Positions 1-8,501 of a DNA stretch of 51,331 bases are shown piece after piece. Position 1 is the first letter of the stretch. The number at the start of each line of letters is the position of its first letter. The stretch is from Anaerolineae bacterium. GTDB lineage: Bacteria > Chloroflexota > Anaerolineae > Aggregatilineales > Aggregatilineaceae. The DNA lies in NCBI GenBank assembly GCA_016926875.1, contig JAFGNU010000100.1:1-51331 (forward strand), given 5' to 3'. The notes below the pieces were generated by a model. That model saw only the letters and a list, made by a program, of their open reading frames with translations, ran no database searches and was not told where the DNA came from. The translations under genes were made by a program, and so were the position numbers.

Positions 1-1
1 C

Positions 2-217
2 TACCCCGGTATGGCCGGTGAGTACAACGTCATCCCGACGACCGGCTTTGAGTTCTACTTCCCGGAGGTCTACGGGCGCAGCGACGGTATGCTGTTCACC
101 ATCACCGGCGGCGCACAATCCGACGCGATGGAACCGGCAGTCGAGGAGGAAGCACCCGCCGAGGAAGAGGCTCCCGCCGAAGGGGGCGATCTGACCGAGG
201 ATGAGCCGAGCGCCTAG
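2..217 (+). CDS. C-terminal fragment of an unknown protein with an acidic Ala/Glu tail
   Basis: The reading frame is open from the window edge, so the start and most of the protein lie outside. What is seen is a short globular-looking end (around GFEFYFPEVYGRSDG) followed by a low-complexity tail with two copies of an EEEAPA-like unit and an acidic end. A strong hairpin terminator follows 36 bases after the stop. No family was recognised. The acidic tail resembles in style, but not in sequence, the tail of the protein cut by the right edge. The internal ATG at 11 is not a convincing start because coding continues upstream. Confidence 0.6.
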   Translation, partial: YPGMAGEYNVIPTTGFEFYFPEVYGRSDGMLFTITGGAQSDAMEPAVEEEAPAEEEAPAEGGDLTEDEPSA

Positions 218-252
218 GCGCAGGCAAACACCTGACGATTCACTGAATCACG

Positions 253-287
253 CGGGGCGTCACCTGGACGGGTGGCGCCCCGTTTTT
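253..287 (+). terminator. Rho-independent terminator
   Basis: CGGGGCG-T-CACC pairs with GGTG-G-CGCCCCG across a six-base loop, followed by five T. It ends transcription of the left-edge gene and lies just before the stop of the convergent FecR-type gene. Confidence 0.85.
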
Positions 288-310
288 CATGGGTGGCGAT
301 GGGGGTGTTG

Positions 311-1411
311 CTACGGCGTTCCCGAATAGCAGTCATCTGGGCAGCTTAACGCGCTCTCGGTCGGGTCGCAGAAACCGTTGCAGCACAACTCCGGCTTGGC
401 GGGCATGAAGTACGTACCAAGCTCGCAGTCTAACGGGCAGGTGATGAAGCACTCGTTATAATCGCAGATGCCGTCCCCGCACCAATCGCTGAGGTGGGGC
501 GCACAGTCGGACGGGCACAGCAGCAGGTCTTCACCCGCTGCCAGGTCACATACGCCGTCCCCACAGGCGGGCATCTCGACAGTGTCGAGGCAGTCCACGC
601 GGCAGGTAAAGCGCTCGCGTGGTCGGCAGATGCCGTCGCCGCAGTCCGGTTGTGCCAGCGCGGCCAGTCGGGGCCTGGCAGGCACTTTGAACGGTTCGCC
701 CATTTCTTCCATGATGCCCTCGCGGTCGGCGCGCATGACGATCCCCGGTTCCAGCGCCATCCCCATGTCAACCACGCGCACAGCCTCTTCACCGACTCCC
801 GGTTCTTCGCCGGGTTCCGGCACCGCCGCAATGACGATTACCGGTTCGTGCGAGATGATGCCGACGATGCCATCCTCGGTGTTGAAGGTGGCCGATCCGT
901 CGGGTGCAACCACCGTCCACCAGCACGTGCCGCGCACGACCGCCGTTGCGCCGGGCGTGTGAATCTCGAAGCGGTCTTCAGGATCAAGCACCATATCTAC
1001 CGTGCTGAGCGCGCTGCCGACCAGCATATCCAGCGTGACGTTCACAGTGTCGTTGTCTTCGGTGGGCAGTTCCAGCGTGCTGACGATCACCAGTGTGTTT
1101 GGCCCGATCTCCACTTCAACGCCCTCAAAAAACGTCAAATAGGCCAGCCCGGCGCCGTCGGTGCGAATCCGGTCGCCCAGCCCGATCAACAGGCGCTCGG
1201 TAACGGTCTGCCAGCTTGCCATGTCGGCGGGATCATCGGCGTAAGCCTGGACCTGAATTAAGCCCTGCACCGGGTCCAGGGACGCGAGCGGTTCGTCATC
1301 CAGCGCCAGGGCGGGCGCGGCGGGATAGCCGGTCAGAGTTGAGGGCGACGTCAGCCCCGGCGTCAGCAGCAGGATCAGCCCAACCAGCAGGGAAGCGCAG
1401 CGGGTGTTCAT
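311..1411 (-). CDS. Secreted FecR-domain protein with four Cys-rich CGDG repeats
   Basis: This 366-residue protein begins with a signal peptide (MNTRCASLLVGLILLL). A FecR-like beta domain follows (about residues 70-190, containing LLIGLGDRIRTDG and later IHTPGATAVVRGT). FecR domains of this kind occur in exported surface proteins as well as in sigma regulators; no sigma or anti-sigma partner is adjacent. Residues 255-366 hold four Cys-rich units: CGDGICRPRE, CGDGVCDLAAGE, CGDGICDYNE and a degenerate CCNGFCDPTE, each closing with C..DC. Such units are usually extracellular and probably disulfide-bonded or calcium-binding, which is inference. The start is supported by AGGAGAAGG upstream; a TATAAT lies at 1453-1458 on this strand with a poor -35. 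Confidence 0.8.
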   Translation of the reverse strand: MNTRCASLLVGLILLLTPGLTSPSTLTGYPAAPALALDDEPLASLDPVQGLIQVQAYADDPADMASWQTVTERLLIGLGDRIRTDGAGLAYLTFFEGVEVEIGPNTLVIVSTLELPTEDNDTVNVTLDMLVGSALSTVDMVLDPEDRFEIHTPGATAVVRGTCWWTVVAPDGSATFNTEDGIVGIISHEPVIVIAAVPEPGEEPGVGEEAVRVVDMGMALEPGIVMRADREGIMEEMGEPFKVPARPRLAALAQPDCGDGICRPRERFTCRVDCLDTVEMPACGDGVCDLAAGEDLLLCPSDCAPHLSDWCGDGICDYNECFITCPLDCELGTYFMPAKPELCCNGFCDPTESALSCPDDCYSGTP

Positions 1412-1551
1412 TGTCCCTTCTCCTGAAATCTACAGTGGTGTAGTGTGATTGAATTATAGGGCCGGAACGCGGTTTCTTGAAAGCGGCGCGCAGCCGCGCA
1501 CAATGCTGTACAATCGGGCATATATCAGGGCAAAAAATAGGAGCTTGTGGA

Positions 1552-2064
1552 ATGGGTTTTTTAGATCAATCCTCACTGGCGAAAGACCACCCTCTGACGG
1601 TGCTGCTGCCGGGTTTCCAGGCGCGCTGCACTTTCCACACGATAGGGCTGCTGCAAACGTTTTTGAATGATGAACAGCGCGGAACATTCACGCTGAACGA
1701 TGTCACACTGCATGGACTGGAAGCAGGTAACCCGGCGGCGAGTATGAACCTGCCTGAGCTGGTTGTGCGCAAGGACCAGTGTCACGCGCTGGCGTTTCAA
1801 TCGGAATTTTCGCACGAGGACACGGGCCTGATGCCGCACACCGAGCAGGTAGTGGTCTATACATCCCACTACGCGATCCAGGGAGATTTTCACATGGGCG
1901 CTGACTCGCGCGTGGCCGACTTTATTGAAGCGTCCAAGTCTTTATTCATCGGCGCAACAAACTGCTACGTTTTCCCGCTGTTCCAGAGCCAGGCGGCAGT
2001 TATCCAGCAGGCACCGTTGATATTCATCGCGCGTAACGTGGTCCGTATGCACCACGCCTTATAG
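1552..2064 (+). CDS. Conserved-looking protein of unknown function
   Basis: This is a 170-residue protein with no signal peptide or membrane segment. The ATG at 1552 was chosen because ATAGGAG lies eight bases upstream; the frame is open further upstream but without a ribosome site. The composition (alternating hydrophobic strands, e.g. LTVLLPGF, LVVRKDQC, IFIARNVV) suggests a beta-rich soluble fold. A TACAAT at 1509-1514 could be a -10 box. It stands alone between two minus-strand groups. I do not recognise the family. Confidence 0.65.
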   Translation: MGFLDQSSLAKDHPLTVLLPGFQARCTFHTIGLLQTFLNDEQRGTFTLNDVTLHGLEAGNPAASMNLPELVVRKDQCHALAFQSEFSHEDTGLMPHTEQVVVYTSHYAIQGDFHMGADSRVADFIEASKSLFIGATNCYVFPLFQSQAAVIQQAPLIFIARNVVRMHHAL

Positions 2065-2184
2065 CTGTGGGGCGCGTGTACGCGCGGGCTGCCCTGGCAC
2101 CGTGATCCCGCCGGGTTTGAAGTAAATGGCTGTCGGCTGTTGGCTGGCCGCTGATCACTGGTGGCTAAAAGCCCGTCGCTCAGG

Positions 2185-2328
2185 CTAGTTTTCGGCCATG
2201 TAGTTGAGGATGAGCGCGGCAATTACACCGGGCACCCAGCCAGCCAGCGTCAGCACAATGCCGCAGCCCCGGTCGATCACGGCCAGCGGTGGGAAGATCA
2301 GGCAGATACAGGCGCGTGCGCAGCTCAT
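2185..2328 (-). CDS. YqaE/Pmp3-family small membrane protein
   Basis: This 47-residue gene encodes two hydrophobic segments with the family signature: CICLIFPPLAVIDRGCG, then LAGWVPGVIAALILNYM. The PP..V and G..PG..AA pattern is that of YqaE/Pmp3 proteolipids, which sit in the cytoplasmic membrane and in other organisms affect membrane potential and stress tolerance. A near-perfect ribosome site (GGAGGAG) lies eight bases before the ATG. It is 95 bases downstream of the sulfotransferase gene on the same strand and may be read with it or alone. Confidence 0.85.
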   Translation of the reverse strand: MSCARACICLIFPPLAVIDRGCGIVLTLAGWVPGVIAALILNYMAEN

Positions 2329-2423
2329 AGACTATTCTCCTCCATTAGTTGCCCTGGCGGGCAGTTATGCGATCCACCAGATACTACGCGGCGGGCGGCG
2401 GCTGGTTGTGCGATCTGGGCAGC

Positions 2424-3287
2424 CTACGACCGGCGGCGCGCGCGATCTGTCAGCGTGCGGGCGGTGCGCCGCACCAGCGACCACAGCGGCGTACCGTGTA
2501 CCGGGCGGGCCAGGTGCCAGACACGCTCAAACCAGGCGTTTGTCCGGCGCAGCCGGGCCAGATCACGCTGGAAATCCTCGCCCTGGGCTGCGATCTGGGC
2601 TTCGACCTGCTGCTTGACATACTCGTATAGCTCAATTTCCGGCGCGCATTGGTCGCGCAGCCACGCGATGGTGTCGGGATCGATAGCCTCGCGCGGGACG
2701 CGCGCGCGGTTGACGTTCTGGCGGGCGTAAAAAGTCCGCGACCAGCCGAGCGCCCCTTTCAGCAGCAGCAGGGCGGCATCGTAGGTATCCAGCACCCCGG
2801 CAAAGGTGAAATGCGCGTCCAGGTGCTGTTTGGCAATGGCGACGGCGTTTTCCGGCAGCGGATCGTGCAGTACGCGCTCGATGTTTTCCCCGCCGACCAG
2901 CAGCCGGAGCTGGTATGTGGGGTGAAATGGCTCGATTTCGACCAGTTCTTGCACGGTCATATCATGCGCCGGTTCGCCCAGGCGTTTTTTGCGCACGCGG
3001 TTGTAGTAGTTCTGCGAGATCACGCGGTCAACCGGGTTGCGCAGGATGGTGATGTAGGTGCAGGGCTGCGGCAGGTATTGGTGAATGCCGTAAAACAACT
3101 GTCCCTTGAGGGCGTCCAACTGCCGCTTGCGGTCGTCCGGCCAGGCGATAAACGGGGGAATATCCCGGTAATGCGAGATCGAATGCACCCGGTTGTAGTT
3201 CCAATCCATGATGTGATTCATCGTGCTGCCGCCTGCTTTGGGCATGTGCAGGAAGATCACGGTCTGGTGCTGGGGTGTGGTGCTCAT
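2424..3287 (-). CDS. Sulfotransferase family protein
   Basis: The 287-residue product has the two sequence marks of PAPS-dependent sulfotransferases: the 5'-phosphosulfate loop near the N-terminus (FLHMPKAGGST) and the 3'-phosphate motif (LRNPVDRVIS, about residues 82-91). These enzymes move sulfate from PAPS to hydroxyls of sugars, lipids or proteins; the acceptor here is unknown. It is clearly paralogous to the sulfotransferase at 10793-11668: same motif spacing, related YGIH/YGLH stretch and a similar basic C-terminus. It lies 61 bases downstream of the FemAB-like pair and probably shares their transcript, pointing to envelope modification. Confidence 0.85.
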   Translation of the reverse strand: MSTTPQHQTVIFLHMPKAGGSTMNHIMDWNYNRVHSISHYRDIPPFIAWPDDRKRQLDALKGQLFYGIHQYLPQPCTYITILRNPVDRVISQNYYNRVRKKRLGEPAHDMTVQELVEIEPFHPTYQLRLLVGGENIERVLHDPLPENAVAIAKQHLDAHFTFAGVLDTYDAALLLLKGALGWSRTFYARQNVNRARVPREAIDPDTIAWLRDQCAPEIELYEYVKQQVEAQIAAQGEDFQRDLARLRRTNAWFERVWHLARPVHGTPLWSLVRRTARTLTDRARRRS

Positions 3288-3348
3288 GATATTTGTACCT
3301 GAATCGTTCGTCTGTCGTCTCGAGTGTGGTTTGATGCAGCGCTTCGGA

Positions 3349-4455
3349 TCATGTCGCCCGCCGCGCCAGCCGCCGCATCATGCCCAGTACGCGCGGCATC
3401 AACCGCTCGTAGGCCCAGTACAGGACCGGGTTAGGGGCATAATCCCAGGCGCCGATGTGCCGCACAACCGTCCCGCCAAACCCATCCTTAAAGCGGTAGA
3501 CGCCCCACATCGGGTCATCCTCGCAAAAAGCGTCCGGCGCGCCCCAAAAGTCATAGGTCGGGTAGCCGTGCGCCTTTGCCCAGCGTATCGCTTCCCACTG
3601 CAACAGGTAGGTGGGCATCCGGGTGCGCTCCTGGTTGGAACTCATGCCGTAGAAATACCACGCCTTTGGCCCAAAATGGAACAGCACCAGCCCTGCCAGC
3701 GCCTGCCCGCCCCATTCCGCCAGGAACGCCTGCGCCAATCCCGCCTGCATAAAGCGCGCCCACGCCTCGCGGTAGTAGTCCGGCGGGCGGATCAAAAAGC
3801 CCTGCCGCTGCCCGGTGATGGTGTACAGCTCGTACAGCGTGCGCAGGTCGGCCTCGGAGTCCGCGAGCCGCACCGAGACGTCTTTTTTTGGCCCGGTGCG
3901 CACCTTGCGCCGCGTGCCCTGGCTCATGCCCATCAGCAGCGTGTCTTCGTCGTGCGTGAGATCGAGCGTGATCGTGTTGCGGAACTGCACCTGCGACGCG
4001 CTGAAGCGCCAGCCGCGCGCCCGCAGGATGTCCAGCACATGCTGTCCGGCGGGATCGTCCTGGGCGGGGTGGCGGTCGGTAGCGCCGGGGATGCCTGTCC
4101 CCGCGATCACGTCGGGATCGATCTTCAGCCAGATGGCGCGCCGCTGCCGGGCGAGCGCTTCCAGGTGGGCCAGCACCGCGTTCACCAGCGCCGGGTTTTC
4201 GTAGGCCAGCGCGGGGCCTTTAGGCACGTACAGCACGCGCAGCGGCCCGGCGCGCCGGGTCAGCACACACGCCGCCGCGACCGTTTCACCGTTCACGTTG
4301 GTGAAGCGCAGCCGGTCGGGCGTCCAGCCGGTTTCATAGCGCTTGAACTCGGCCCACTCCCACGTTTGCAGCACGTGCGCGGCGGGCAGGGCGCGTAAGG
4401 CGTCATTCCAGGCGGCGCATTCGGTGATGGATGTAGCGGTTAGCGAGATGGTCAC
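3349..4455 (-). CDS. FemAB-like aminoacyl/peptidyl transferase (second of a pair)
   Basis: The 368-residue protein resembles the FemXAB (peptidoglycan bridge) group, which uses aminoacyl-tRNA to extend the cell-wall stem peptide, and has the double-GNAT pattern with motifs such as LQTWEWAEFKR, KIDPDV, GTRRKVR, GMSSNQERTRMPTYLLQWEAI and YDFWG. The GTG at 4455 is preferred: AAGGACAGG lies upstream, and its N-terminus aligns with that of the neighbouring paralogue. An ATG at 4509 in the same frame would overlap the upstream gene. It follows the paralogue with a 31-base gap. Which residue it adds cannot be read from sequence; some relatives act on other polymers. Confidence 0.8.
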   Translation of the reverse strand: MTISLTATSITECAAWNDALRALPAAHVLQTWEWAEFKRYETGWTPDRLRFTNVNGETVAAACVLTRRAGPLRVLYVPKGPALAYENPALVNAVLAHLEALARQRRAIWLKIDPDVIAGTGIPGATDRHPAQDDPAGQHVLDILRARGWRFSASQVQFRNTITLDLTHDEDTLLMGMSQGTRRKVRTGPKKDVSVRLADSEADLRTLYELYTITGQRQGFLIRPPDYYREAWARFMQAGLAQAFLAEWGGQALAGLVLFHFGPKAWYFYGMSSNQERTRMPTYLLQWEAIRWAKAHGYPTYDFWGAPDAFCEDDPMWGVYRFKDGFGGTVVRHIGAWDYAPNPVLYWAYERLMPRVLGMMRRLARRAT

Positions 4456-4486
4456 GAATACCTGTCCTTGCCAGCGATCAATGCGT

Positions 4487-5518
4487 TTACCGGTCCAGCC
4501 GCGCGACAACCAGCCGGTAAGCCGCGTACAAGGGCCGGTTGTAGACGCGGTCCCACGCGCCGACGGACCGGGTCACCGATCCGCCCCAGCCGCGTTTGAA
4601 GCGGTAGACGCCCCACAGCCCATCCTGCCGTTCGTTGAACGACGCTTCGAGCGCTTCCGGGTCGGCGTCCGGCACGCCGTACATATCGTAGTGTTTAGCC
4701 CCCTGCGTTTTGGCCCATTGGATGCCCGCCCACTGCACGCCGTAGGATGCCATGCGCTGCCGCTCCTGGGCCGACGACGCGCCGTAGAAATACCACGCCC
4801 AATCGCCCAACGCAAAGACCATCACGCCCGCCAGGTCGTGTCCGTCATAGCTGCCCAGGATCAGCGCGGCGCGGCCCTGCGGTACAAACAGGTCATAGGC
4901 GCGTTCGTAATATCCCGGCGCGTGTACACCAAAAACGTCGCGTGCCCCGGTTTCGTCCAGCAGCGCATTAAAGCTGCCCACATCGGCGCGGCTGCCCTGC
5001 CGGATGCTGACCTCAAATTTTTCGCTCTTGCGGATATTGCGGCGCGTGCCCTGGTTCATGCGCGCCAGGATCGTCTCGTCGTCAGCATCCAGGTCAAGAA
5101 TGATCGTGCGCGGCGGCTGGACGGTCTGCGGGCTGGGGCGGAAGCCGCAGGCGTGGAAATCCACGTTTTCCAGCCCATAGCCCGGCTCGATCTTCAAAAA
5201 CGCCGCGCCGCGCGCCCGCGCCGCCCGGTCGACCCCCGCCAGCAGCGCCCGCACCTGCTGATCGTCGGACCAGTCCACCAGCGGGCCGTAGGGCGCATAC
5301 GCCAGGCAGCCAATCCGCAGCGGCAGCCGCCGGAACAATAACTGCACGCCCGCCACCAGCCGCCCGCCGTCATCCGCCAGCGCGACGCGCTCCGGCAACC
5401 AGCCAAAGGCGCGCTTGAGTTCGCCCCACGCGCCGGTTTGCAGCAGGTGGGCGCGCGGGTGCGCTTCGACAAAGGCATCCCAGGCGGCGGGATCGGGCGT
5501 GATGGGGTGGAGGGGCAT
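4487..5518 (-). CDS. FemAB-like aminoacyl/peptidyl transferase (first of a pair)
   Basis: This 343-residue protein is a paralogue of the next gene, sharing LLQTGAWGELKRAFGW, KIEPGYG, MNQGTRRNIRKSEKF, GASSAQERQRMASYGVQWAGI and YDMYGVPD in the same order. FemXAB enzymes transfer amino acids from aminoacyl-tRNA to the peptidoglycan precursor at the inner membrane face. The ATG at 5518 was chosen because it begins the conserved N-terminus and follows AAAGGACACAAGG; the open frame upstream is Pro/Arg-rich and unlikely to be coding. A CTGTCA-N17-TATAAT promoter sits about 40 bases upstream. Two tandem copies suggest a two-step bridge. Confidence 0.82.
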   Translation of the reverse strand: MPLHPITPDPAAWDAFVEAHPRAHLLQTGAWGELKRAFGWLPERVALADDGGRLVAGVQLLFRRLPLRIGCLAYAPYGPLVDWSDDQQVRALLAGVDRAARARGAAFLKIEPGYGLENVDFHACGFRPSPQTVQPPRTIILDLDADDETILARMNQGTRRNIRKSEKFEVSIRQGSRADVGSFNALLDETGARDVFGVHAPGYYERAYDLFVPQGRAALILGSYDGHDLAGVMVFALGDWAWYFYGASSAQERQRMASYGVQWAGIQWAKTQGAKHYDMYGVPDADPEALEASFNERQDGLWGVYRFKRGWGGSVTRSVGAWDRVYNRPLYAAYRLVVARLDR

Positions 5519-5557
5519 GATCGGGCCTTGTGTCCTTTCGCGTGAAAAACCGCGCGG

Positions 5558-5586
5558 ATTATAACGCGTCCGGCGCGGTGTGACAG
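5558..5586 (-). promoter_or_regulatory. Sigma70-type promoter of the FemAB-like group
   Basis: On the minus strand CTGTCA (4 of 6 to consensus) is followed after exactly 17 bases by a perfect TATAAT. The predicted start lies about 30 bases before the femAB-like ATG at 5518. Confidence 0.65.
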
Positions 5587-5691
5587 GCACTTTGGTGGAT
5601 GGTCTCCGGCCTGGCGTTATTTTCCGGTTAGGGGGCGGTTTTGTATTCGCTGGTGCCTGTGCTAGAATGGAGGGCGGCGATGCGCGAAACA

Positions 5692-5720
5692 TTGCTCACC
5701 TGTACAACGATTGCTATACT
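5692..5720 (+). promoter_or_regulatory. Sigma70-type promoter of the nuo operon
   Basis: TTGCTC and TATACT are separated by exactly 17 bases, giving a leader of about 65 bases before nuoA. No other good promoter was noticed inside the cluster down to nuoN. Confidence 0.65.
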
Positions 5721-5792
5721 ACCGGATTGTTGCCCGCGCCATGCTGGCCGGAATGACCGGCCTGTCCGGGGCACGCGGGAAGGGGTTAGCGC

Positions 5793-6152
5793 ATGACGTT
5801 AAACGAATGGATTTTTGTCGGCTTATTTCTAATGGCTGGCTGGATGCTGCCGGTGGTGCCGCTGCTCCTCGGTTACTGGCTGGCTCCCCGGCGCCCGAAC
5901 CCGGTCAAAAAACAAATATACGAATGCGGTGTCCAAACGGTTGGCAGCGCGTGGGTGCAGTTCCGGGCGCAGTACTACGTCTTTGCGCTGGTGTTTGTCG
6001 CGTTTGACGTCGAGTTAGTATTTTTATTCCCCTGGGCGTTGGCTTACAACAAGCTGGGACTGTTCGCGCTGTTCGAGATGGCCGTGTTTATCTTGCTGCT
6101 GGTCGTGGCCCTGGTCTATACCTGGCGCAAGGGCGCGCTCGAATGGTCGTAG
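5793..6152 (+). CDS. nuoA: NADH-quinone oxidoreductase subunit A
   Basis: The 119-residue protein has three membrane helices and the NuoA signature: KKQIYECGVQTVGSAW, with the conserved ECG loop Cys, and FDVELVFLFPWA, with the conserved Asp/Glu on the second helix. NuoA sits beside NuoH and shapes the quinone chamber of complex I. Length matches the family. It is the first gene of the cluster and is followed 34 bases later directly by nuoH, whereas nuoB, C and D would be expected here. Confidence 0.97.
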   Translation: MTLNEWIFVGLFLMAGWMLPVVPLLLGYWLAPRRPNPVKKQIYECGVQTVGSAWVQFRAQYYVFALVFVAFDVELVFLFPWALAYNKLGLFALFEMAVFILLLVVALVYTWRKGALEWS

Positions 6153-6186
6153 ATTCTGCCGCACCTGATCTTGCCGGAGATAGCGT

Positions 6187-7392
6187 ATGACAGATACGTT
6201 GGTGGATATCGGTTTGTCGCACGATCTTGCCGTGTTGATCGCCAAGCTGGTAGGCGTGTTCGTGGTGGCGACATGTGGCTTGTTGTGGACACTGTTTGGC
6301 ATCTGGCTGGAACGCAAGGTGTCGGGCCGTTTGCAGGACCGGCTTGGCCCCAACCGTGTTGGCCCGTTTGGCCTGTTTCAGACCCTGGCAGATACGATCA
6401 AAATCCTGCTGAAAGAAGACCTGGTGCCCGACGGGGCGGATCGCTGGCTGTTTAACCTGGCGCCGGTGTTGTCTACCTTTTCGGTGCTGCTGCTGTGGGT
6501 GGTCATCCCGTTCAGCGCTGGCTGGATCGGCACGGACCTGAGCATCGGCGTGCTGTACCTGCTCGCCGCCGGGTCGCTGGGCATGGTGGCGACGTTGATG
6601 GCCGGGTGGGGCAGCAACAACAAGTACGCGCTGCTGGGCGCGTTCCGCGCGGTGGCGCAGTTGATCAGCTACGAGGTGCCGATGGTGCTGGCGATGCTGG
6701 TGCCGGTGTTGATGACCGGGTCGATGAGCCTGCAAGCCATTGTCGAGGGGCAGTATATCGCCTATGGCCTCGCCATACCGCTGACGGTCTTTATCTTCCT
6801 GGCGTCCAGTCTGGCCGAGATCGGGCGCGCGCCGTTTGACCTGCTCGAAGCCGAGTCGGAACTGGTAGCCGGGTTTCATATTGAGTATTCCGGCATGAAG
6901 TTTGGCCTGTTTTATGTGGCCGAGTTTTTGCACGCGTTTACAGTCGGCGTGCTGGCGACGGTGTTGTTTCTGGGCGGCTGGCGGATTCCGTTCGTTTCCG
7001 CGCAGGATACACCCGCGCTGCTGGGCTTTGGATCGTTGTTGATCAAGAGCCTGCTGGTCTACCTGGTGATCATGTGGGTGCGAACCACGCTGCCCCGCGT
7101 GCGGATCGACCAGATATTGGAATTTAACTGGAAATTCCTGGTGCCGCTTAGCCTGGCGAATCTGCTAGTGGTGGCGCTGCTGTGGAAGATCGTGCCTGAT
7201 ACCGACCAGATCGCCAGCGTCAATGACGCGCTGCTGCCCACATTGGTGCTGCTGACTGCCAACATTCTGCTGATCGTGGTCACGTCATTGATCCTGCGCG
7301 AGCGCGGGCGGCGCGAACGGGCGCATATCGCAGCACTGTACGGCCCGGTGGATGGGGCGGCGGACGCTGCGCCTGCCGGGGTAGGGGACTAG
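6187..7392 (+). CDS. nuoH: NADH-quinone oxidoreductase subunit H
   Basis: This 401-residue protein with eight or more membrane helices forms the quinone site and the start of the proton path in complex I. It carries ERKVSGRLQDRLGPNRVGP, the acidic loop AEIGRAPFDLLEAESELVAGFH that contacts the quinone tunnel, and RTTLPRVRIDQ. It has a longer C-terminal tail than many NuoH proteins, ending in an Ala/Asp-rich stretch. Normally nuoI follows; here a 148-base non-coding gap with a palindromic repeat core separates it from nuoJ. Confidence 0.97.
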   Translation: MTDTLVDIGLSHDLAVLIAKLVGVFVVATCGLLWTLFGIWLERKVSGRLQDRLGPNRVGPFGLFQTLADTIKILLKEDLVPDGADRWLFNLAPVLSTFSVLLLWVVIPFSAGWIGTDLSIGVLYLLAAGSLGMVATLMAGWGSNNKYALLGAFRAVAQLISYEVPMVLAMLVPVLMTGSMSLQAIVEGQYIAYGLAIPLTVFIFLASSLAEIGRAPFDLLEAESELVAGFHIEYSGMKFGLFYVAEFLHAFTVGVLATVLFLGGWRIPFVSAQDTPALLGFGSLLIKSLLVYLVIMWVRTTLPRVRIDQILEFNWKFLVPLSLANLLVVALLWKIVPDTDQIASVNDALLPTLVLLTANILLIVVTSLILRERGRRERAHIAALYGPVDGAADAAPAGVGD

Positions 7393-7416
7393 GACACATT
7401 GGCGGGAAATTCGCCG

Positions 7417-7443
7417 GGGCGGGCGGCCCACCGGGTCGCCCCT
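7417..7443. repeat. Palindromic repeat core in the nuoH-nuoJ gap
   Basis: GGGCGGCCC and GGGTCGCCC form a nine-pair stem (one G-T pair) with the loop ACC. The right half matches the cores of the longer elements near 29,080, 43,200 and 46,270 (CACCGGGTCGCCCCT). It sits where nuoI is usually found. Confidence 0.6.
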
Positions 7444-7540
7444 GCAAGAAACCGGCTGCTACCTGCTGTGGGCTGTGTGACATCTGCCAAGACTGGCATA
7501 AGGCCCTACTCGCCAACAGCTAACGGCTTAGGAGGGACGT

Positions 7541-8137
7541 GTGGAAATAACGGTTGAAGCAATCGTCTTTCTGGTATTCAGCGCCATCACGTTGGGCGGC
7601 GCGCTTCAGGTCGTGCTGACACGCAACCTGTTTCACGCCGCGCTGTACCTGATGCTGAGCCTGTTTGGTGTGGCCGGGTTATTTGTGCTGCTGACCGCGC
7701 CGTTTTTGGCCGGGGCGCAGGTGGTGATCTACATCGGCGCAATAACGATCCTGATCATTTTTGCGATCATGCTCACGCCGCAGGTAACACGCGTGCTCAA
7801 GGTCCACCATACCCAGTGGCCGGTGGCGCTGGCGCTGGCCGCGCTGCTGTTTGTGGGGCTGGTCTGGACGCAAACGCCGCTGGCCGACGAATTGGGCGCC
7901 GACGGTTGGAGCGCCGATTTCACCGTAGAAGACCCGGCGGACGTGCCAGCCGACAGCCTGACCGACCTGGGCAAGTCGCTGGTGGACCCGGAGCGCTATA
8001 TGCTGCCCTTTGAGGCGGCATCGCTGCTGCTGATGGCGGCCTTGATCGGCGCGGTGCTGCTGGTCAACCGGCCAGACGACAATCCAGACGCGGAAGCTGC
8101 GCCCGCTGCCGGTGCGCGCCCGGACCAGTCCGGCTGA
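7541..8137 (+). CDS. nuoJ: NADH-quinone oxidoreductase subunit J
   Basis: The 198-residue membrane protein has the NuoJ pattern: [26 protein letters not shown], then the pi-bulge helix [19 protein letters not shown]. NuoJ helix 3 rearranges during turnover and links the quinone chamber to the pump row. The start is GTG with GGAGGG five to nine bases upstream. The C-terminal soluble loop and last helix are followed by an Ala-rich tail. It is followed 22 bases later by nuoK. Confidence 0.95.
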   Translation: MEITVEAIVFLVFSAITLGGALQVVLTRNLFHAALYLMLSLFGVAGLFVLLTAPFLAGAQVVIYIGAITILIIFAIMLTPQVTRVLKVHHTQWPVALALAALLFVGLVWTQTPLADELGADGWSADFTVEDPADVPADSLTDLGKSLVDPERYMLPFEAASLLLMAALIGAVLLVNRPDDNPDAEAAPAAGARPDQSG

Positions 8138-8159
8138 GGGATGGGAGACGAATAGTATT

Positions 8160-8468
8160 ATGGTGCCGTTATGGATGTACCTGGTGGTCGCGGCGGGCCT
8201 GTTTTGCATCGGGCTGTTTGGCGTATTGACGCGCCGCAACGCGATCGCTATTCTGATGAGCATTGAACTGATGTTGAACGCGGTTAACATCAACCTGGTG
8301 GCTTTTTGGCGCTACCAGACGCCGGACAAAATCGGCGGGCAGGTGTTCGCCGCGTTTGTGTTTGTCGTGGCGGCGGCTGAGGCTGTGGTCGGGCTGGCGC
8401 TGATCCTTGCGATCTACCGCCGGCGCCGCACGGTGATCGCCGAAGACGTGGATATGCTGAAGTGGTGA
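8160..8468 (+). CDS. nuoK: NADH-quinone oxidoreductase subunit K
   Basis: This 102-residue protein has three membrane helices with the conserved buried glutamates in [16 protein letters not shown] and [17 protein letters not shown], which form the proton relay between the H/J region and the antiporter-like subunits. The ATG at 8160 was chosen because it begins the first helix ([15 protein letters not shown]) at the usual family length; GGGAGA lies upstream. The nuoL start follows 33 bases downstream. Confidence 0.95.
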   Translation: MVPLWMYLVVAAGLFCIGLFGVLTRRNAIAILMSIELMLNAVNINLVAFWRYQTPDKIGGQVFAAFVFVVAAAEAVVGLALILAIYRRRRTVIAEDVDMLKW

Positions 8469-8501
8469 TCGACACTATCACACTGGGTAAGGGCTTCGCC
8501 T

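Noticed and set aside
2-217. Left-edge and right-edge acidic proteins as one gene across a circular joint
   Set aside because: They lie on opposite strands and both are C-terminal ends, so they cannot be parts of one gene.
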